From: JAFGPF01 sp964409485
Lineage (GTDB): Bacteria; Chloroflexota; Dehalococcoidia; Dehalococcoidales; RBG-16-60-22
Assembly: GCA_964409485.1 (NCBI GenBank)
Contig: CAYPDM010000001.1
Coordinates: 1-64,000 of the forward strand
Length of the DNA: 64,000 nucleotides
Direction: 5' to 3'
The notes beneath the pieces were generated by a model, which searched no databases, was not told the DNA's origin, and saw nothing but the letters and a program-made list of their open reading frames with translations. The translations under genes were made by a program, and so were the position numbers. The first letter of the stretch is position 1. Each line of letters begins with the position of its first letter. Positions 16,642-24,687 of this stretch are shown here, one piece after another.

Positions 16642-19461
16642 TTATTCCACTGTAATTTCCGCCAGCCTCTGGAGCACTTCTTCCATGGCGTCCCACTCCT
16701 CGCCGAACCCGGCCCAGTCGCCCAACTTGAGGTTTTCCCGGGCTTTCTCATAGTGCTGGCGCGCTTCCGCCACCAGTGAAGCAATTTCCGCATCTGCCGG
16801 TGTTTCCGGTTCTACCGGCTCCGGCGGTGCAGTCGGCTCCGTTGGTTCTGAAGGCACCGGCGGCCCGGGAACAGGTTCCGGCAGCGGCGCCTCCGCGCCG
16901 AAGACAGCCTCGATGCTTTTCATCAAGTTAGTCTCCATGGCTATCTTCTCCCCGACCGCCACGATGACGCGTTTCAGCTCGGGGAGTCCCCCGGCATCCG
17001 CCTGAAGGAAGACCGGCTCCACATACAGTATGGACTTGCCTAAAGGAATCAGTAGCAGGTTGCCCCGGAGAACCCGGGAGCCACCCCGCCCCCACAGGGC
17101 CAGCTGCTCGGTGATGACGGTATCCTGTCCAATTCGGTTCTCAATCTGGCTCGGACCATCCACCCACTCACCCTTAGGGAAATAATAGGCCAGCAGCTTG
17201 CCGTAGTTATCGCCGTCGCAGTGGGCCGCCAGCCAGCCGATGGTATTGTTCTTGTTAACCGGGGTATAGGGAAGCATGAGCAGAAACTCCTCCCGCTCCC
17301 CTTCGGGCAGGCGCATGATAACATAGTAAGGCTCCATGGCCTGTTCCTGTCCGGCGTAGACCTCCTTGGGCACCGTCCAGAGGTCTTCCTTGTTATAGAA
17401 TACGCGGGCATCGCGCATATGATAGCTGCGGTACATGACCGATTGTATACTGAACATGTCCTCGGGATAACGCACGTGGACGCGGAAAGCCTCCGGCATG
17501 CGGTCGGCGGAAACAAAGAGGTCGGGGAAAATGGCCTGGTAGGTGCGTATCAGGGCGTCATCCGGCTCCGTAACATAGAAGGTAACATCGCCGTTGTAGG
17601 CATCGATAACGGCTTTTACGCTATTACGGATATAGTTCAATCCGCCGCCGACCGGCTCGGAATATGGATAGCGGTCGGTGGTGGTATAGGCATCCTGAAT
17701 CCAGAACAACCGGCCGTCGATAATGACCATGTAGGGGTCGCTGTCCAGCTCTAAAAACGGTGCCAGATGATGCACCCTTACGCCAATGTTGCGATAGTAC
17801 AGTACCCGGCTCTCCGGCGTCAGCTCGCTGCTTAATAGTATATTAAGGTCGCCGAACTGCCAGGCATAGACAAGTCGGCGGAAGAAACCGTTCAGGCTTA
17901 CGTCGCCCTCACCCTCGTAACGCCCGTAGACATTTTCGTCCCCGCGGGGATAGTCGAACTCCTGCGTGTTCGTCTTTACGATAACATAGTCGTTCGTCTT
18001 CTCCCCAAAGTATATCTGGGGACGCTCTATCTCAAAGGCGCCGACGGGCGGTATGTCTTTCAAAAAGAGACTCGGCAGTCCCTGGGTGGTTATTTCGTTG
18101 ACGGGACTTAACACGACGCCGTAGCCGTGGGTAAACTGGAGCTTGCGGTTGACCCAGGTCTGCGCCTCACCGGCCAGCTTCTCGGCGGAAAGCTCGCGGG
18201 CGGAAAGCATTACCTGGCGATAGTCGCCATCGATAACGTAGCGGTCGACATCAACATCATAGAAATCGTAGTAGAGACGGATAGACTGTATCTGGTTATA
18301 GGTGTCCTTCAACGGGCGGTGGTCCCAGAGCCTGATGTTATTAATCGTCGCCTTGTTATTGGCGATATCCTGTGCGGTCAGGGACGACTCGGCGGGAAAG
18401 GCCTGCTCTTCGATACGGTTCAGGGCGTAGGCCTCGCGGGTGAACTCGATATTATATTCGATATAAGGGCCCTCCCGGACAAGCTCGCTGGGCTGCACCT
18501 GAAAGCGCTGGATTATGGCAGGGTAGATTGCCCCCACGATGATAGCCATTAATATCCATCCGGCGATTCCGTAGAGAGGCCAGCGGAATTTGCGCTTGAT
18601 TACGGAGGCAAGGATAATCCCCATGACAACAACAACTACCACCAGGAGTATCCACTGGGCGGGCAGCCTGGCATGCACATCCGCGTAGCCGGGGCCAAAA
18701 ACCGCGCCGTGCGCCGAGTAGACCATCTCCCAGATGCCGAGCCAGTAACCCCAGGCAAAAAGACCCAGTATAGCCATTACCAGCCCGCCGATGTGGCCCA
18801 GCACCGGACGGGAATAATCGAACTTTAACCGCTGCGCGGCAAAGTTAAAAAAGTAGGTGGCCATTACGGCCAGGAAAATAACAATCAATGCCCCCAGGAA
18901 CCACCCCTTGATGAAGTTCATGTAGGGCAGGGAGAATACGTAGAAGCCGATTTCCTTATGGAAAACGGGGTCGGTGATGCCGAAGGGCTGCCAGTTAACG
19001 AATTTCAGAATAGTCTGCCAGTTCCCCTGCGCTACCATGCCGAATATCAGGGAGAGAACGGCCGTGCCGAGAATAACGTTCCACCGGATGATGCGCTGGA
19101 GTCGACTTACAATAGCCCAGGGCCAGAAATGCGCCTCCTTCTGGGGGGTAAGCCGGGTAGCCAGCACCAGGTTCCCCATGAACAGGAGGCAGAAGATTAT
19201 AGCAGCTAAAAAGAAGACCAGTAACCTTGTCTTGAGGATGGTGGAGTAGACGCTGCCGTAACCCAGGCTGCTGTACCAGAGCCACTCCGTATAAAAATCC
19301 TTGGCTATGCCGGCTAGGATAAAGAGTATTATAACACCGGCCACGGCCATGATTACCCTGCCGGCTATTTTACCGCGCCGTGACGGAGGCTTATCTTCCC
19401 CGGGTTTATCCTCCGGGAACCATCGCTGCCAGTCTCTCGTAAATGAATCCAATCCAATCAC
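16642..19461 (-). CDS. UPF0182 family membrane protein
   Basis: A roughly 939-residue membrane protein. About seven hydrophobic segments occupy the first 320 residues, for example AGRVIMAVAGVIILFILAGI and the stretch ending at residue 320. A large extracytoplasmic domain follows and contains the family motif RYVIDGDYRQVMLSAREL, the TYNQIQSIRLYYDF region and FTHGYGVVLSPVNE. A Pro/Glu-rich linker and a short helical tail end the protein. The family is widespread but has no known function. The frame allows a GTG start at 19461; an AGGGGGGTGAT ribosome-binding sequence better fits a TTG start at 19452. A promoter is visible at 19492-19520, and the gene heads a leftward unit with the lactonase-like gene and trxB. 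Confidence 0.9.
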   Translation of the reverse strand: MIGLDSFTRDWQRWFPEDKPGEDKPPSRRGKIAGRVIMAVAGVIILFILAGIAKDFYTEWLWYSSLGYGSVYSTILKTRLLVFFLAAIIFCLLFMGNLVLATRLTPQKEAHFWPWAIVSRLQRIIRWNVILGTAVLSLIFGMVAQGNWQTILKFVNWQPFGITDPVFHKEIGFYVFSLPYMNFIKGWFLGALIVIFLAVMATYFFNFAAQRLKFDYSRPVLGHIGGLVMAILGLFAWGYWLGIWEMVYSAHGAVFGPGYADVHARLPAQWILLVVVVVVMGIILASVIKRKFRWPLYGIAGWILMAIIVGAIYPAIIQRFQVQPSELVREGPYIEYNIEFTREAYALNRIEEQAFPAESSLTAQDIANNKATINNIRLWDHRPLKDTYNQIQSIRLYYDFYDVDVDRYVIDGDYRQVMLSARELSAEKLAGEAQTWVNRKLQFTHGYGVVLSPVNEITTQGLPSLFLKDIPPVGAFEIERPQIYFGEKTNDYVIVKTNTQEFDYPRGDENVYGRYEGEGDVSLNGFFRRLVYAWQFGDLNILLSSELTPESRVLYYRNIGVRVHHLAPFLELDSDPYMVIIDGRLFWIQDAYTTTDRYPYSEPVGGGLNYIRNSVKAVIDAYNGDVTFYVTEPDDALIRTYQAIFPDLFVSADRMPEAFRVHVRYPEDMFSIQSVMYRSYHMRDARVFYNKEDLWTVPKEVYAGQEQAMEPYYVIMRLPEGEREEFLLMLPYTPVNKNNTIGWLAAHCDGDNYGKLLAYYFPKGEWVDGPSQIENRIGQDTVITEQLALWGRGGSRVLRGNLLLIPLGKSILYVEPVFLQADAGGLPELKRVIVAVGEKIAMETNLMKSIEAVFGAEAPLPEPVPGPPVPSEPTEPTAPPEPVEPETPADAEIASLVAEARQHYEKARENLKLGDWAGFGEEWDAMEEVLQRLAEITVE

Positions 19462-19491
19462 CCCCCTGCTTCTATTATACCTGTCATTAAC

Positions 19492-19520
19492 AGGATAACA
19501 GACACTTACACGACGGTCAA
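19492..19520 (-). promoter_or_regulatory. Promoter for the UPF0182 unit
   Basis: On the minus strand TTGACC (19520-19515) and TATCCT (19497-19492) are 17 bp apart, giving a start near 19485. Its -35 overlaps ACGACGGT (19510-19517), one arm of an 8-bp perfect inverted repeat whose other arm, ACCGTCGT (19539-19546), lies in the divergent cupin promoter. Confidence 0.5.
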
Positions 19521-19524
19521 TTTC

Positions 19525-19553
19525 TTGACAATGCCAAAACCGTCGTTGATAAT
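19525..19553 (+). promoter_or_regulatory. Promoter for the cupin gene
   Basis: TTGACA (19525-19530), a 17-bp spacer and GATAAT (19548-19553) form a near-consensus sigma-70 promoter 33 bp before the ATG at 19586. One arm of the 8-bp inverted repeat described for the divergent promoter falls in its spacer, so the two promoters may share an operator. Confidence 0.65.
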
Positions 19554-19585
19554 TGGCAGGTAATTATCTTTTGCGACGAGGAGAT

Positions 19586-19948
19586 ATGATGAAAGTACAG
19601 AACTACCGTGAGGTGGCGGGGAACAAGGTCGTGCCGGGGGTCGTCATGCACGTGGTGGCCGGACCCGCCGAGGGCGCCCCGACCTTCGTGATGAGGGTTT
19701 TCGAGATAGAGCCGGGGAGCGCCACCCCCCACCATACCCACCCCTGGGAACACGAAGTCTTCGTGGTGGAGGGGCGGGGCACGCTGAAAAGCGGCGATAC
19801 GGAAAAACCGCTGCAACAGGGCGACGCCGTCACGGTGCTACCCGGTGAACCGCACAGCTTCCTCAACTCCGGTAAAGACATGCTGCGCGTGATATGCGTG
19901 GTGCCGCTGGTGGACGGCAGGATGCCGGGGATGCTGGCAGGTGACTAG
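19586..19948 (+). CDS. Small cupin protein
   Basis: A 120-residue single-domain cupin. Motif 1 is visible as ATPHHTHPWEHEVFVVEGRG, with three His and a Glu for a metal, and motif 2 as GDAVTVLPGEPHSFLN. The ATG at 19586 follows a GAGGAG ribosome-binding site and is more credible than the upstream start of the open frame. It has its own strong promoter and is followed 4 bp later by the GIY-YIG-like gene. Small cupins of this kind act as sugar or aromatic isomerases, dioxygenases or sensors; nothing here identifies a substrate. Confidence 0.85.
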   Translation: MMKVQNYREVAGNKVVPGVVMHVVAGPAEGAPTFVMRVFEIEPGSATPHHTHPWEHEVFVVEGRGTLKSGDTEKPLQQGDAVTVLPGEPHSFLNSGKDMLRVICVVPLVDGRMPGMLAGD

Positions 19949-19951
19949 ACT

Positions 19952-20512
19952 ATGTGTTCCGTAAATCCGGTATATCGCCCCTTTTCTTCCTGGAAAACCG
20001 AAGAAATCGTCAAACATGCCTACGATGCCGCCGCTAAAGGCGACCTTGAGGCTTTTAGCTACTGCCTGGCAGAACTATCGCCGAAGCACCGGAATATAGA
20101 TTTAACATCATGGCTGAATATAACTGAGTTTGCATATAAGCTGGGACTGGAACCGATTGACTGGCTGGAAAGAGCGGCAGAAATTACCGGTCGGTTTACT
20201 CCACAAACGACCGGAAAGCATAATCTGTATATAATTTTACTTTATGAGCTAAAAGGGAAAAACCCCGGGTACGGTTTATACGTTGGGGAAACCTCAAAAT
20301 CGCCGGTCGCCAGGTATAAAGAGCATGCTCAAAGAAAACGGAATAAAAAAGGCCCTCTGTTTTCCCGCATAGTATTTAAACATCAGAAATGCTTATTGTC
20401 GACTCTGTATAATCACCTGAATCCGCTTTCCCGGGAAGAAGCTAAGGAACTCGAAGGGAAAATAGCCGAAGCGTTAAGATTGGGAGGAATTCCTGTCTAC
20501 GGAGGGCACTAA
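19952..20512 (+). CDS. Protein with C-terminal GIY-YIG-like domain
   Basis: A 186-residue protein. The first 85 residues are helical and unfamiliar. From residue 88 the sequence reads HNLYIILLYELKG, then YGLYVGETSKSPVARYKEH, the LY(I/V)-YVGxT-R-H arrangement of a GIY-YIG nuclease domain. A later Glu (KELEGKIAEALR) could be the metal ligand. The Arg and His after YVGET fit the catalytic helix. It starts 4 bp after the cupin stop, so the two are probably co-transcribed. No homing-endonuclease DNA-binding module is evident. A nuclease role is inferred from motif resemblance only. Confidence 0.6.
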   Translation: MCSVNPVYRPFSSWKTEEIVKHAYDAAAKGDLEAFSYCLAELSPKHRNIDLTSWLNITEFAYKLGLEPIDWLERAAEITGRFTPQTTGKHNLYIILLYELKGKNPGYGLYVGETSKSPVARYKEHAQRKRNKKGPLFSRIVFKHQKCLLSTLYNHLNPLSREEAKELEGKIAEALRLGGIPVYGGH

Positions 20513-20568
20513 TCCCTTAACCACCGGGGTGTTCAAGAGGGGATGAGGTAGATAAAATATCCCTTTAC

Positions 20569-20598
20569 TTGGCAACACATGCCACGCCCTGATAAACT
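20569..20598 (+). promoter_or_regulatory. Probable promoter for the aldehyde:ferredoxin oxidoreductase gene
   Basis: TTGGCA (20569-20574), an 18-bp spacer and TAAACT (20593-20598) lie 34 bp before the ATG at 20632, which has an AGGAGG ribosome-binding site. The match to sigma-70 consensus is moderate. Confidence 0.4.
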
Positions 20599-20631
20599 AT
20601 TACCGTATCCAAGTATATTCAGGAGGCACAC

Positions 20632-22542
20632 ATGCACGGCTGGATGGGTAAAATACTCCATGTTGATTTAAGCAGCTCTAAGATAAGCGAGATTACGACG
20701 CAGCCATACGCCGGGAAATACCTCGGGGGGCGGGGAGTGGCTTCCCTACTTTACCGGGAAAAAGTAACGCCCGGGGTCAAGGCTTTCGACCCCGGTAACA
20801 GACTCATCTTTATGACCGGTCCCCTGCTGGCGACCGGCACCCAGGGAGCCGCCAGAATGTCGGTCTCGGGAAAGTCGCCCATGGCCTACCCGGAAGGCTA
20901 CTGCTACGGGAGTATCGGCGGGCTCCTGCCAGCCGAACTAAAACGGGCCGGATGGGACGGAATCGTCATCGACGGGCGCGCCCCGAAGCCCGTTTGCCTG
21001 TCCATCAATAATGATAAGGTGGAAATCCGCGATGCATCGCCGCTGTGGGGGCAGAACGCCTATAAGACCGAAGAATTGCTCTACCGTGAATACGGCGATA
21101 AGATACGCTTCGTCACCACCGGCGTCGCCGGCGAAAACCTGGTGAGGACGGCTACCCTCTTCGGCTCGCAGCAGGCCGCGGTTACCGCCGGCTTCGGGGC
21201 GGTAATGGCCTCTAAAAACATGAAGGCCATGGTAGTAAGAGGCACGGGGAGTCCCACCGTGGCCGACCCTGCCGGGCTAAAAGAACTCAACCGGCACACC
21301 ATAAAAATCAAGAATACCGTGAGTCTGGCCATAACCCCACGCCTAGGCATGACCAATCACGGCCACGTGCTCAAGGAAGTGGGACAGAGACACTGCTACC
21401 AGTGCGGGTTGACCTGCTCTAAATACATCTACCGGTTCGGCGACGACCCCGAACTGGAAGACCTGCGGGGCTGCCAGGCCATGGAATACTACCTGCCCTG
21501 GATGTTCGGGCAGGAAGGTGAGCCGATAAAAACCCTGTTCGATTCCCCTGCCCTCGCCAACGACTATTCAATCGGCACCTTCGAACTCCAACATATGGTA
21601 GAGTGGCTTTACGCCTGCTACAAGGCCGGGGCGCTTACCGAGGCCGAGACCGGCCTGCCGCTATCTAAAATAGGCACCCGTGAATTCCTGGAAAAACTGC
21701 TCCACGCCATAGCCCACCGCGAGGGGTTCGGGGACACCCTGGCCGAGGGTATGATGAGAGCGCGCGATAAATTGCCCCGGAAAGCGCGCGACCTGTACAT
21801 GAATTCCGTCGCTCCCATCGGCGAGCATGACGGTGTTCCGCCCAGGGCCTTTATCGCCCACGCGCTGCTTTATCCGTTCGAAAACAGGATGCACCCCATC
21901 ACCGTCCACGAAATGACCTACGTGCGTATGCCGTGGGCGATGTACCAGGAAGACCCAAAATCATCGCCGATTTCACCGGAGGTCTTTCTCAAGATAGCCA
22001 GGCTCTTCTGGGGCAGCGAGGCCGCCGCCGACCAGACTACCTACGAAGGCAAGGCCATGGCCGCCAGGAATATACAGAATCGTACCTACCTCCGCGATAG
22101 CCTGGGACTTTGCGACTTTATCTGGCCGATTACCTACTCGCTGACCACCCCGGACGGCATCGGCGACCCCGAACTGGAGGGCAGGATATTCACCGCCGTG
22201 ACGGGAATCCCAGCCTCCGAGCTCGATACCTACGCCGAGCGTATCTTCAACCTGCAGAGAATCATCAGTGTAGAGGAGGGGCATAGAGTGCCCGAGGACG
22301 ATTATCCGCCGGAATTCAATTTTACCGAACCGCTGTTTGCCAGCGTCCACGGCGCCAAGATGATTATGCCCGGCCCCGGCGCCAAACCCGTGGACATGAC
22401 CGGCAACGTTCTCAACAGGGATAAATTCAAAGGCATGCTGAAGGAATACTATCAGCTACGCGGCTGGGACGAGAAGACGGGACTGCCCACGAAAGAAACA
22501 CTGGCAGCGCTGGGGATGGACGACATCGTTAAAGCCATCTGA
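20632..22542 (+). CDS. aor: Aldehyde:ferredoxin oxidoreductase (tungsten enzyme)
   Basis: A 636-residue tungstopterin enzyme that oxidises aldehydes to acids with ferredoxin, or reduces acids. The N-terminus MHGWMGKILHVDLSS and KYLGGRGVASLL are the family start. GPLLATGTQGAARMSVSGKS and the VTAGFGAVMASKNMKAM region bind the pterin cofactor. The [4Fe-4S] ligands are CYQCGLTC with a distal Cys in DSLGLCDFI. Length is normal. It stands alone on the plus strand between the GIY-YIG-like gene and a convergent ferredoxin gene. It is clearly different from the second AOR at 40060-41913, so the two probably act on different substrates. Confidence 0.9.
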   Translation: MHGWMGKILHVDLSSSKISEITTQPYAGKYLGGRGVASLLYREKVTPGVKAFDPGNRLIFMTGPLLATGTQGAARMSVSGKSPMAYPEGYCYGSIGGLLPAELKRAGWDGIVIDGRAPKPVCLSINNDKVEIRDASPLWGQNAYKTEELLYREYGDKIRFVTTGVAGENLVRTATLFGSQQAAVTAGFGAVMASKNMKAMVVRGTGSPTVADPAGLKELNRHTIKIKNTVSLAITPRLGMTNHGHVLKEVGQRHCYQCGLTCSKYIYRFGDDPELEDLRGCQAMEYYLPWMFGQEGEPIKTLFDSPALANDYSIGTFELQHMVEWLYACYKAGALTEAETGLPLSKIGTREFLEKLLHAIAHREGFGDTLAEGMMRARDKLPRKARDLYMNSVAPIGEHDGVPPRAFIAHALLYPFENRMHPITVHEMTYVRMPWAMYQEDPKSSPISPEVFLKIARLFWGSEAAADQTTYEGKAMAARNIQNRTYLRDSLGLCDFIWPITYSLTTPDGIGDPELEGRIFTAVTGIPASELDTYAERIFNLQRIISVEEGHRVPEDDYPPEFNFTEPLFASVHGAKMIMPGPGAKPVDMTGNVLNRDKFKGMLKEYYQLRGWDEKTGLPTKETLAALGMDDIVKAI

Positions 22543-22638
22543 ACGGAATAACGTGGAGTAAATTCACGGGCTAAGCCGCCGACGATACGAGGGCGGCCCG
22601 GGTGGGAATAGATATCAACGAGGGGGGTTGGGGTATTA

Positions 22639-23784
22639 TTACACCTTCATTCCAAGCCGCATCTTAATCCTGATATTCAACATGTTCCACCAGCCCACCC
22701 TGCCGGACAGGGCCTTCATATTGTAGGTATCTTTGTCTTTTACAGGCACCTTCTCCGTCTCTTTCTTCACCAACGTGATAGCGCCCTGGGGGCAGAGAGC
22801 CACACAATTGCCGCAGCCGATACACCGGTCCAGGTTAACCCTGGCCTTACCGTTGACGGTGATGGCATTCAGCTGGCACTTCCCCGCGCATACGTTACAG
22901 CCCAGACACCACTCCTGGTCTACCTCTGCATAAAAGTTAGTCACGTACATATCCACTGGCCGGGGATATCTTTCAAGCATCTTCAGGAGGACACAGCAGT
23001 CCCCGCAGCAACAGCAGATGGCATCCGGGCGCTGCGAATTTTCCGGCTGGAGGACAAGTCCCGCCTTTTGAGCTTTATCCAGTATTTCAAAGGCCTCCTC
23101 CTTGGTGATATAGCGGCCGATACCCATATCGACATGGCGCCGGGCATGGTCCGGCCCTGTAATCAAACACGCCTCTAAAAGGTCGGTTTTTTCACATTTG
23201 CCCCCTTGAACCTCCGTGGCCAGCCGGCAGATGCAGTTTGCCACGGCGATTTTGCCCCCGGCGTTTTCAACCAGTTTCCGTACATTATCATAATCGCCGA
23301 CCTGATATTTTTCCGGAACGGGGATGCTTTTCTCGACGGGAACGGTACGCAGCGGGAGACCACCGCCATTGCCGCGTCTCGCCTGCGCATGCCTTTCCGA
23401 CTGATACTGACGATAATCGTCAAGCAGTTCTCTGGTGAGACGGTTTATTTGAAAATTATAAATACCCCCTGCGGTGAACTCCGCATTACAGTAATGCGTC
23501 TCGTCATAGTCTTCTTCGAATGTCAGTATGGCGCCTTTACGCATCATCCCGTCCAGCGCCTGCCGCAGCCCTTCCATTGACATACCGGAGTCCTTGACGC
23601 GCTGGTAAACGCGTTTCAACGGTTCCGGCCTCATGGAAAGCTGTACGGCTATTTCAGCTTCTTCAGGGGTAAAGAACCGCTTCAGCAGCTTGATATCCAG
23701 GCCCGATTCCACCTCCGGGAAGCCGCTTGGCATCCTGTCCAGGTGTCTTTGCAGGGCGCGATAAACCTGAATCTCGGCATCCAT
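22639..23784 (-). CDS. Poly-ferredoxin-like 4Fe-4S protein with helical N-terminus
   Basis: A 381-residue iron-sulfur protein. The first 130 residues are helical with a winged-helix-like segment (FTPEEAEIAVQLSM then MEGLRQALDGMMRKGAIL). The middle has Cys in ANCICRLA, and a run of four Cys (DAICCCCGDCC) near residue 263. Two classic [4Fe-4S] motifs follow: CLGCNVCAGKCQ and CIGCGNCVALCP. The C-terminus is basic (RIKMRLGMKV). Proteins of this layout occur in sulfate reducers, Chloroflexota and methanogens as soluble electron carriers or regulators; the exact role is unknown. It is convergent with the first AOR, and its product could take electrons from it, which is inference. Confidence 0.8.
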   Translation of the reverse strand: MDAEIQVYRALQRHLDRMPSGFPEVESGLDIKLLKRFFTPEEAEIAVQLSMRPEPLKRVYQRVKDSGMSMEGLRQALDGMMRKGAILTFEEDYDETHYCNAEFTAGGIYNFQINRLTRELLDDYRQYQSERHAQARRGNGGGLPLRTVPVEKSIPVPEKYQVGDYDNVRKLVENAGGKIAVANCICRLATEVQGGKCEKTDLLEACLITGPDHARRHVDMGIGRYITKEEAFEILDKAQKAGLVLQPENSQRPDAICCCCGDCCVLLKMLERYPRPVDMYVTNFYAEVDQEWCLGCNVCAGKCQLNAITVNGKARVNLDRCIGCGNCVALCPQGAITLVKKETEKVPVKDKDTYNMKALSGRVGWWNMLNIRIKMRLGMKV

Positions 23785-23900
23785 TTATCTTATCCTCCAG
23801 TTTTTCTACCTCTTATGGCCACAGCGCTGCGGTCGTTTCATCCCATAAGCATATCTCAATATTTTTATTATTGTCAAAATTTACGGAAACGTAAGAAAAG

Positions 23901-23925
23901 AGGCACAGCCTGATAGGCTGTGCCT
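23901..23925 (-). terminator. Intrinsic terminator of the NuoEFG-like operon
   Basis: A perfect 10-bp stem, AGGCACAGCC (23901-23910) and GGCTGTGCCT (23916-23925), encloses a TGATA loop. Read on the minus strand, it lies about 27 nt after the stop of the gene ending at 23952 and is followed by CTTTTCTT. This is a convincing Rho-independent terminator for the leftward transcript. Confidence 0.8.
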
Positions 23926-23951
23926 GTATAAAACTTACTATATTTTTTTAT

Positions 23952-24674
23952 TTACCCCTGGGATGCAGGTAGTTTTTCCCTGGACGTCATAGCTCCGATT
24001 TCGGCGTAAGGTATCTTTACCCGCGGTAAAACCGGCTTGCCGTTATCGCCCATGGTAATGGCCCCCGTGGGGCAGACGAAGGCACAATCGCCGCAGCCGA
24101 TACAGCCTTCACCGAGTTCGTAGGCATAGAAGGGGGCGGCGACTTCCTTATATATACCCCGGTTAACCAGGCTTATTGCCGATTTGCCGATTATCTCCTG
24201 ACAGGCTCTTACGCATAATCCGCAGAGAATACAGTCCTGGTCGCCCACGGAGAAACGGGGTTTTTCCACTCCGTATTCCGCGGCCAGTTCCTGAATTATC
24301 CTGGTATTGGGGCACCTGGCCAGCAGAAGCTCTATAATTCCCTTGCGCAGCTTTTTGACTTTCTCGGTACTGGTTTTAACTATGATGCCCTCTTTTACCG
24401 GGTAAAGACATGCGGCCACGAACTTAAAATTCTTGCCGCCGTCTTCGCTTGCCTCAACGGTACACAACCGGCAGGCGCCATAAGGCCGGACTGCGGGGTG
24501 GTAGCAGAGTGCCGGGATATTAGCAATACCGGACATACGCTGTACCGCTTCCAGTATAGACTGGCCGCCGGACACCACAACATCTTTATCGTCAATAGTA
24601 AAGCTTACGCTATTAACGTCATCCGCTTCGCTTATATCTATTGCTTTCTCACCATCAATCCAATATTTAGTCAT
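23952..24674 (-). CDS. NuoG/HoxU-like 2Fe-2S and 4Fe-4S electron-transfer subunit
   Basis: A 240-residue protein matching the N-terminal part of NuoG or the HoxU subunit. A [2Fe-2S] domain (CYHPAVRPYGACRLC plus a Cys in AACLYP, residues about 58-90) is followed by two [4Fe-4S] motifs, CILCGLCVRAC and CIGCGDCAFVC. The central His-containing cluster motif of full NuoG is reduced here (LLLARCPNT). There is no molybdopterin or H-cluster domain, so this is only the wire, not the catalytic unit. It is the last gene of a three-gene leftward operon and is followed by a strong terminator. Confidence 0.88.
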   Translation of the reverse strand: MTKYWIDGEKAIDISEADDVNSVSFTIDDKDVVVSGGQSILEAVQRMSGIANIPALCYHPAVRPYGACRLCTVEASEDGGKNFKFVAACLYPVKEGIIVKTSTEKVKKLRKGIIELLLARCPNTRIIQELAAEYGVEKPRFSVGDQDCILCGLCVRACQEIIGKSAISLVNRGIYKEVAAPFYAYELGEGCIGCGDCAFVCPTGAITMGDNGKPVLPRVKIPYAEIGAMTSREKLPASQG

Positions 24675-24687
24675 CTACAGCCTCCTT

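Noticed and set aside
22575..22597. GCCGCC/GGCGGC hairpin as a terminator between the first AOR and the poly-ferredoxin gene
   Set aside because: Only six pairs with an 11-nt loop and no U-run on either strand.
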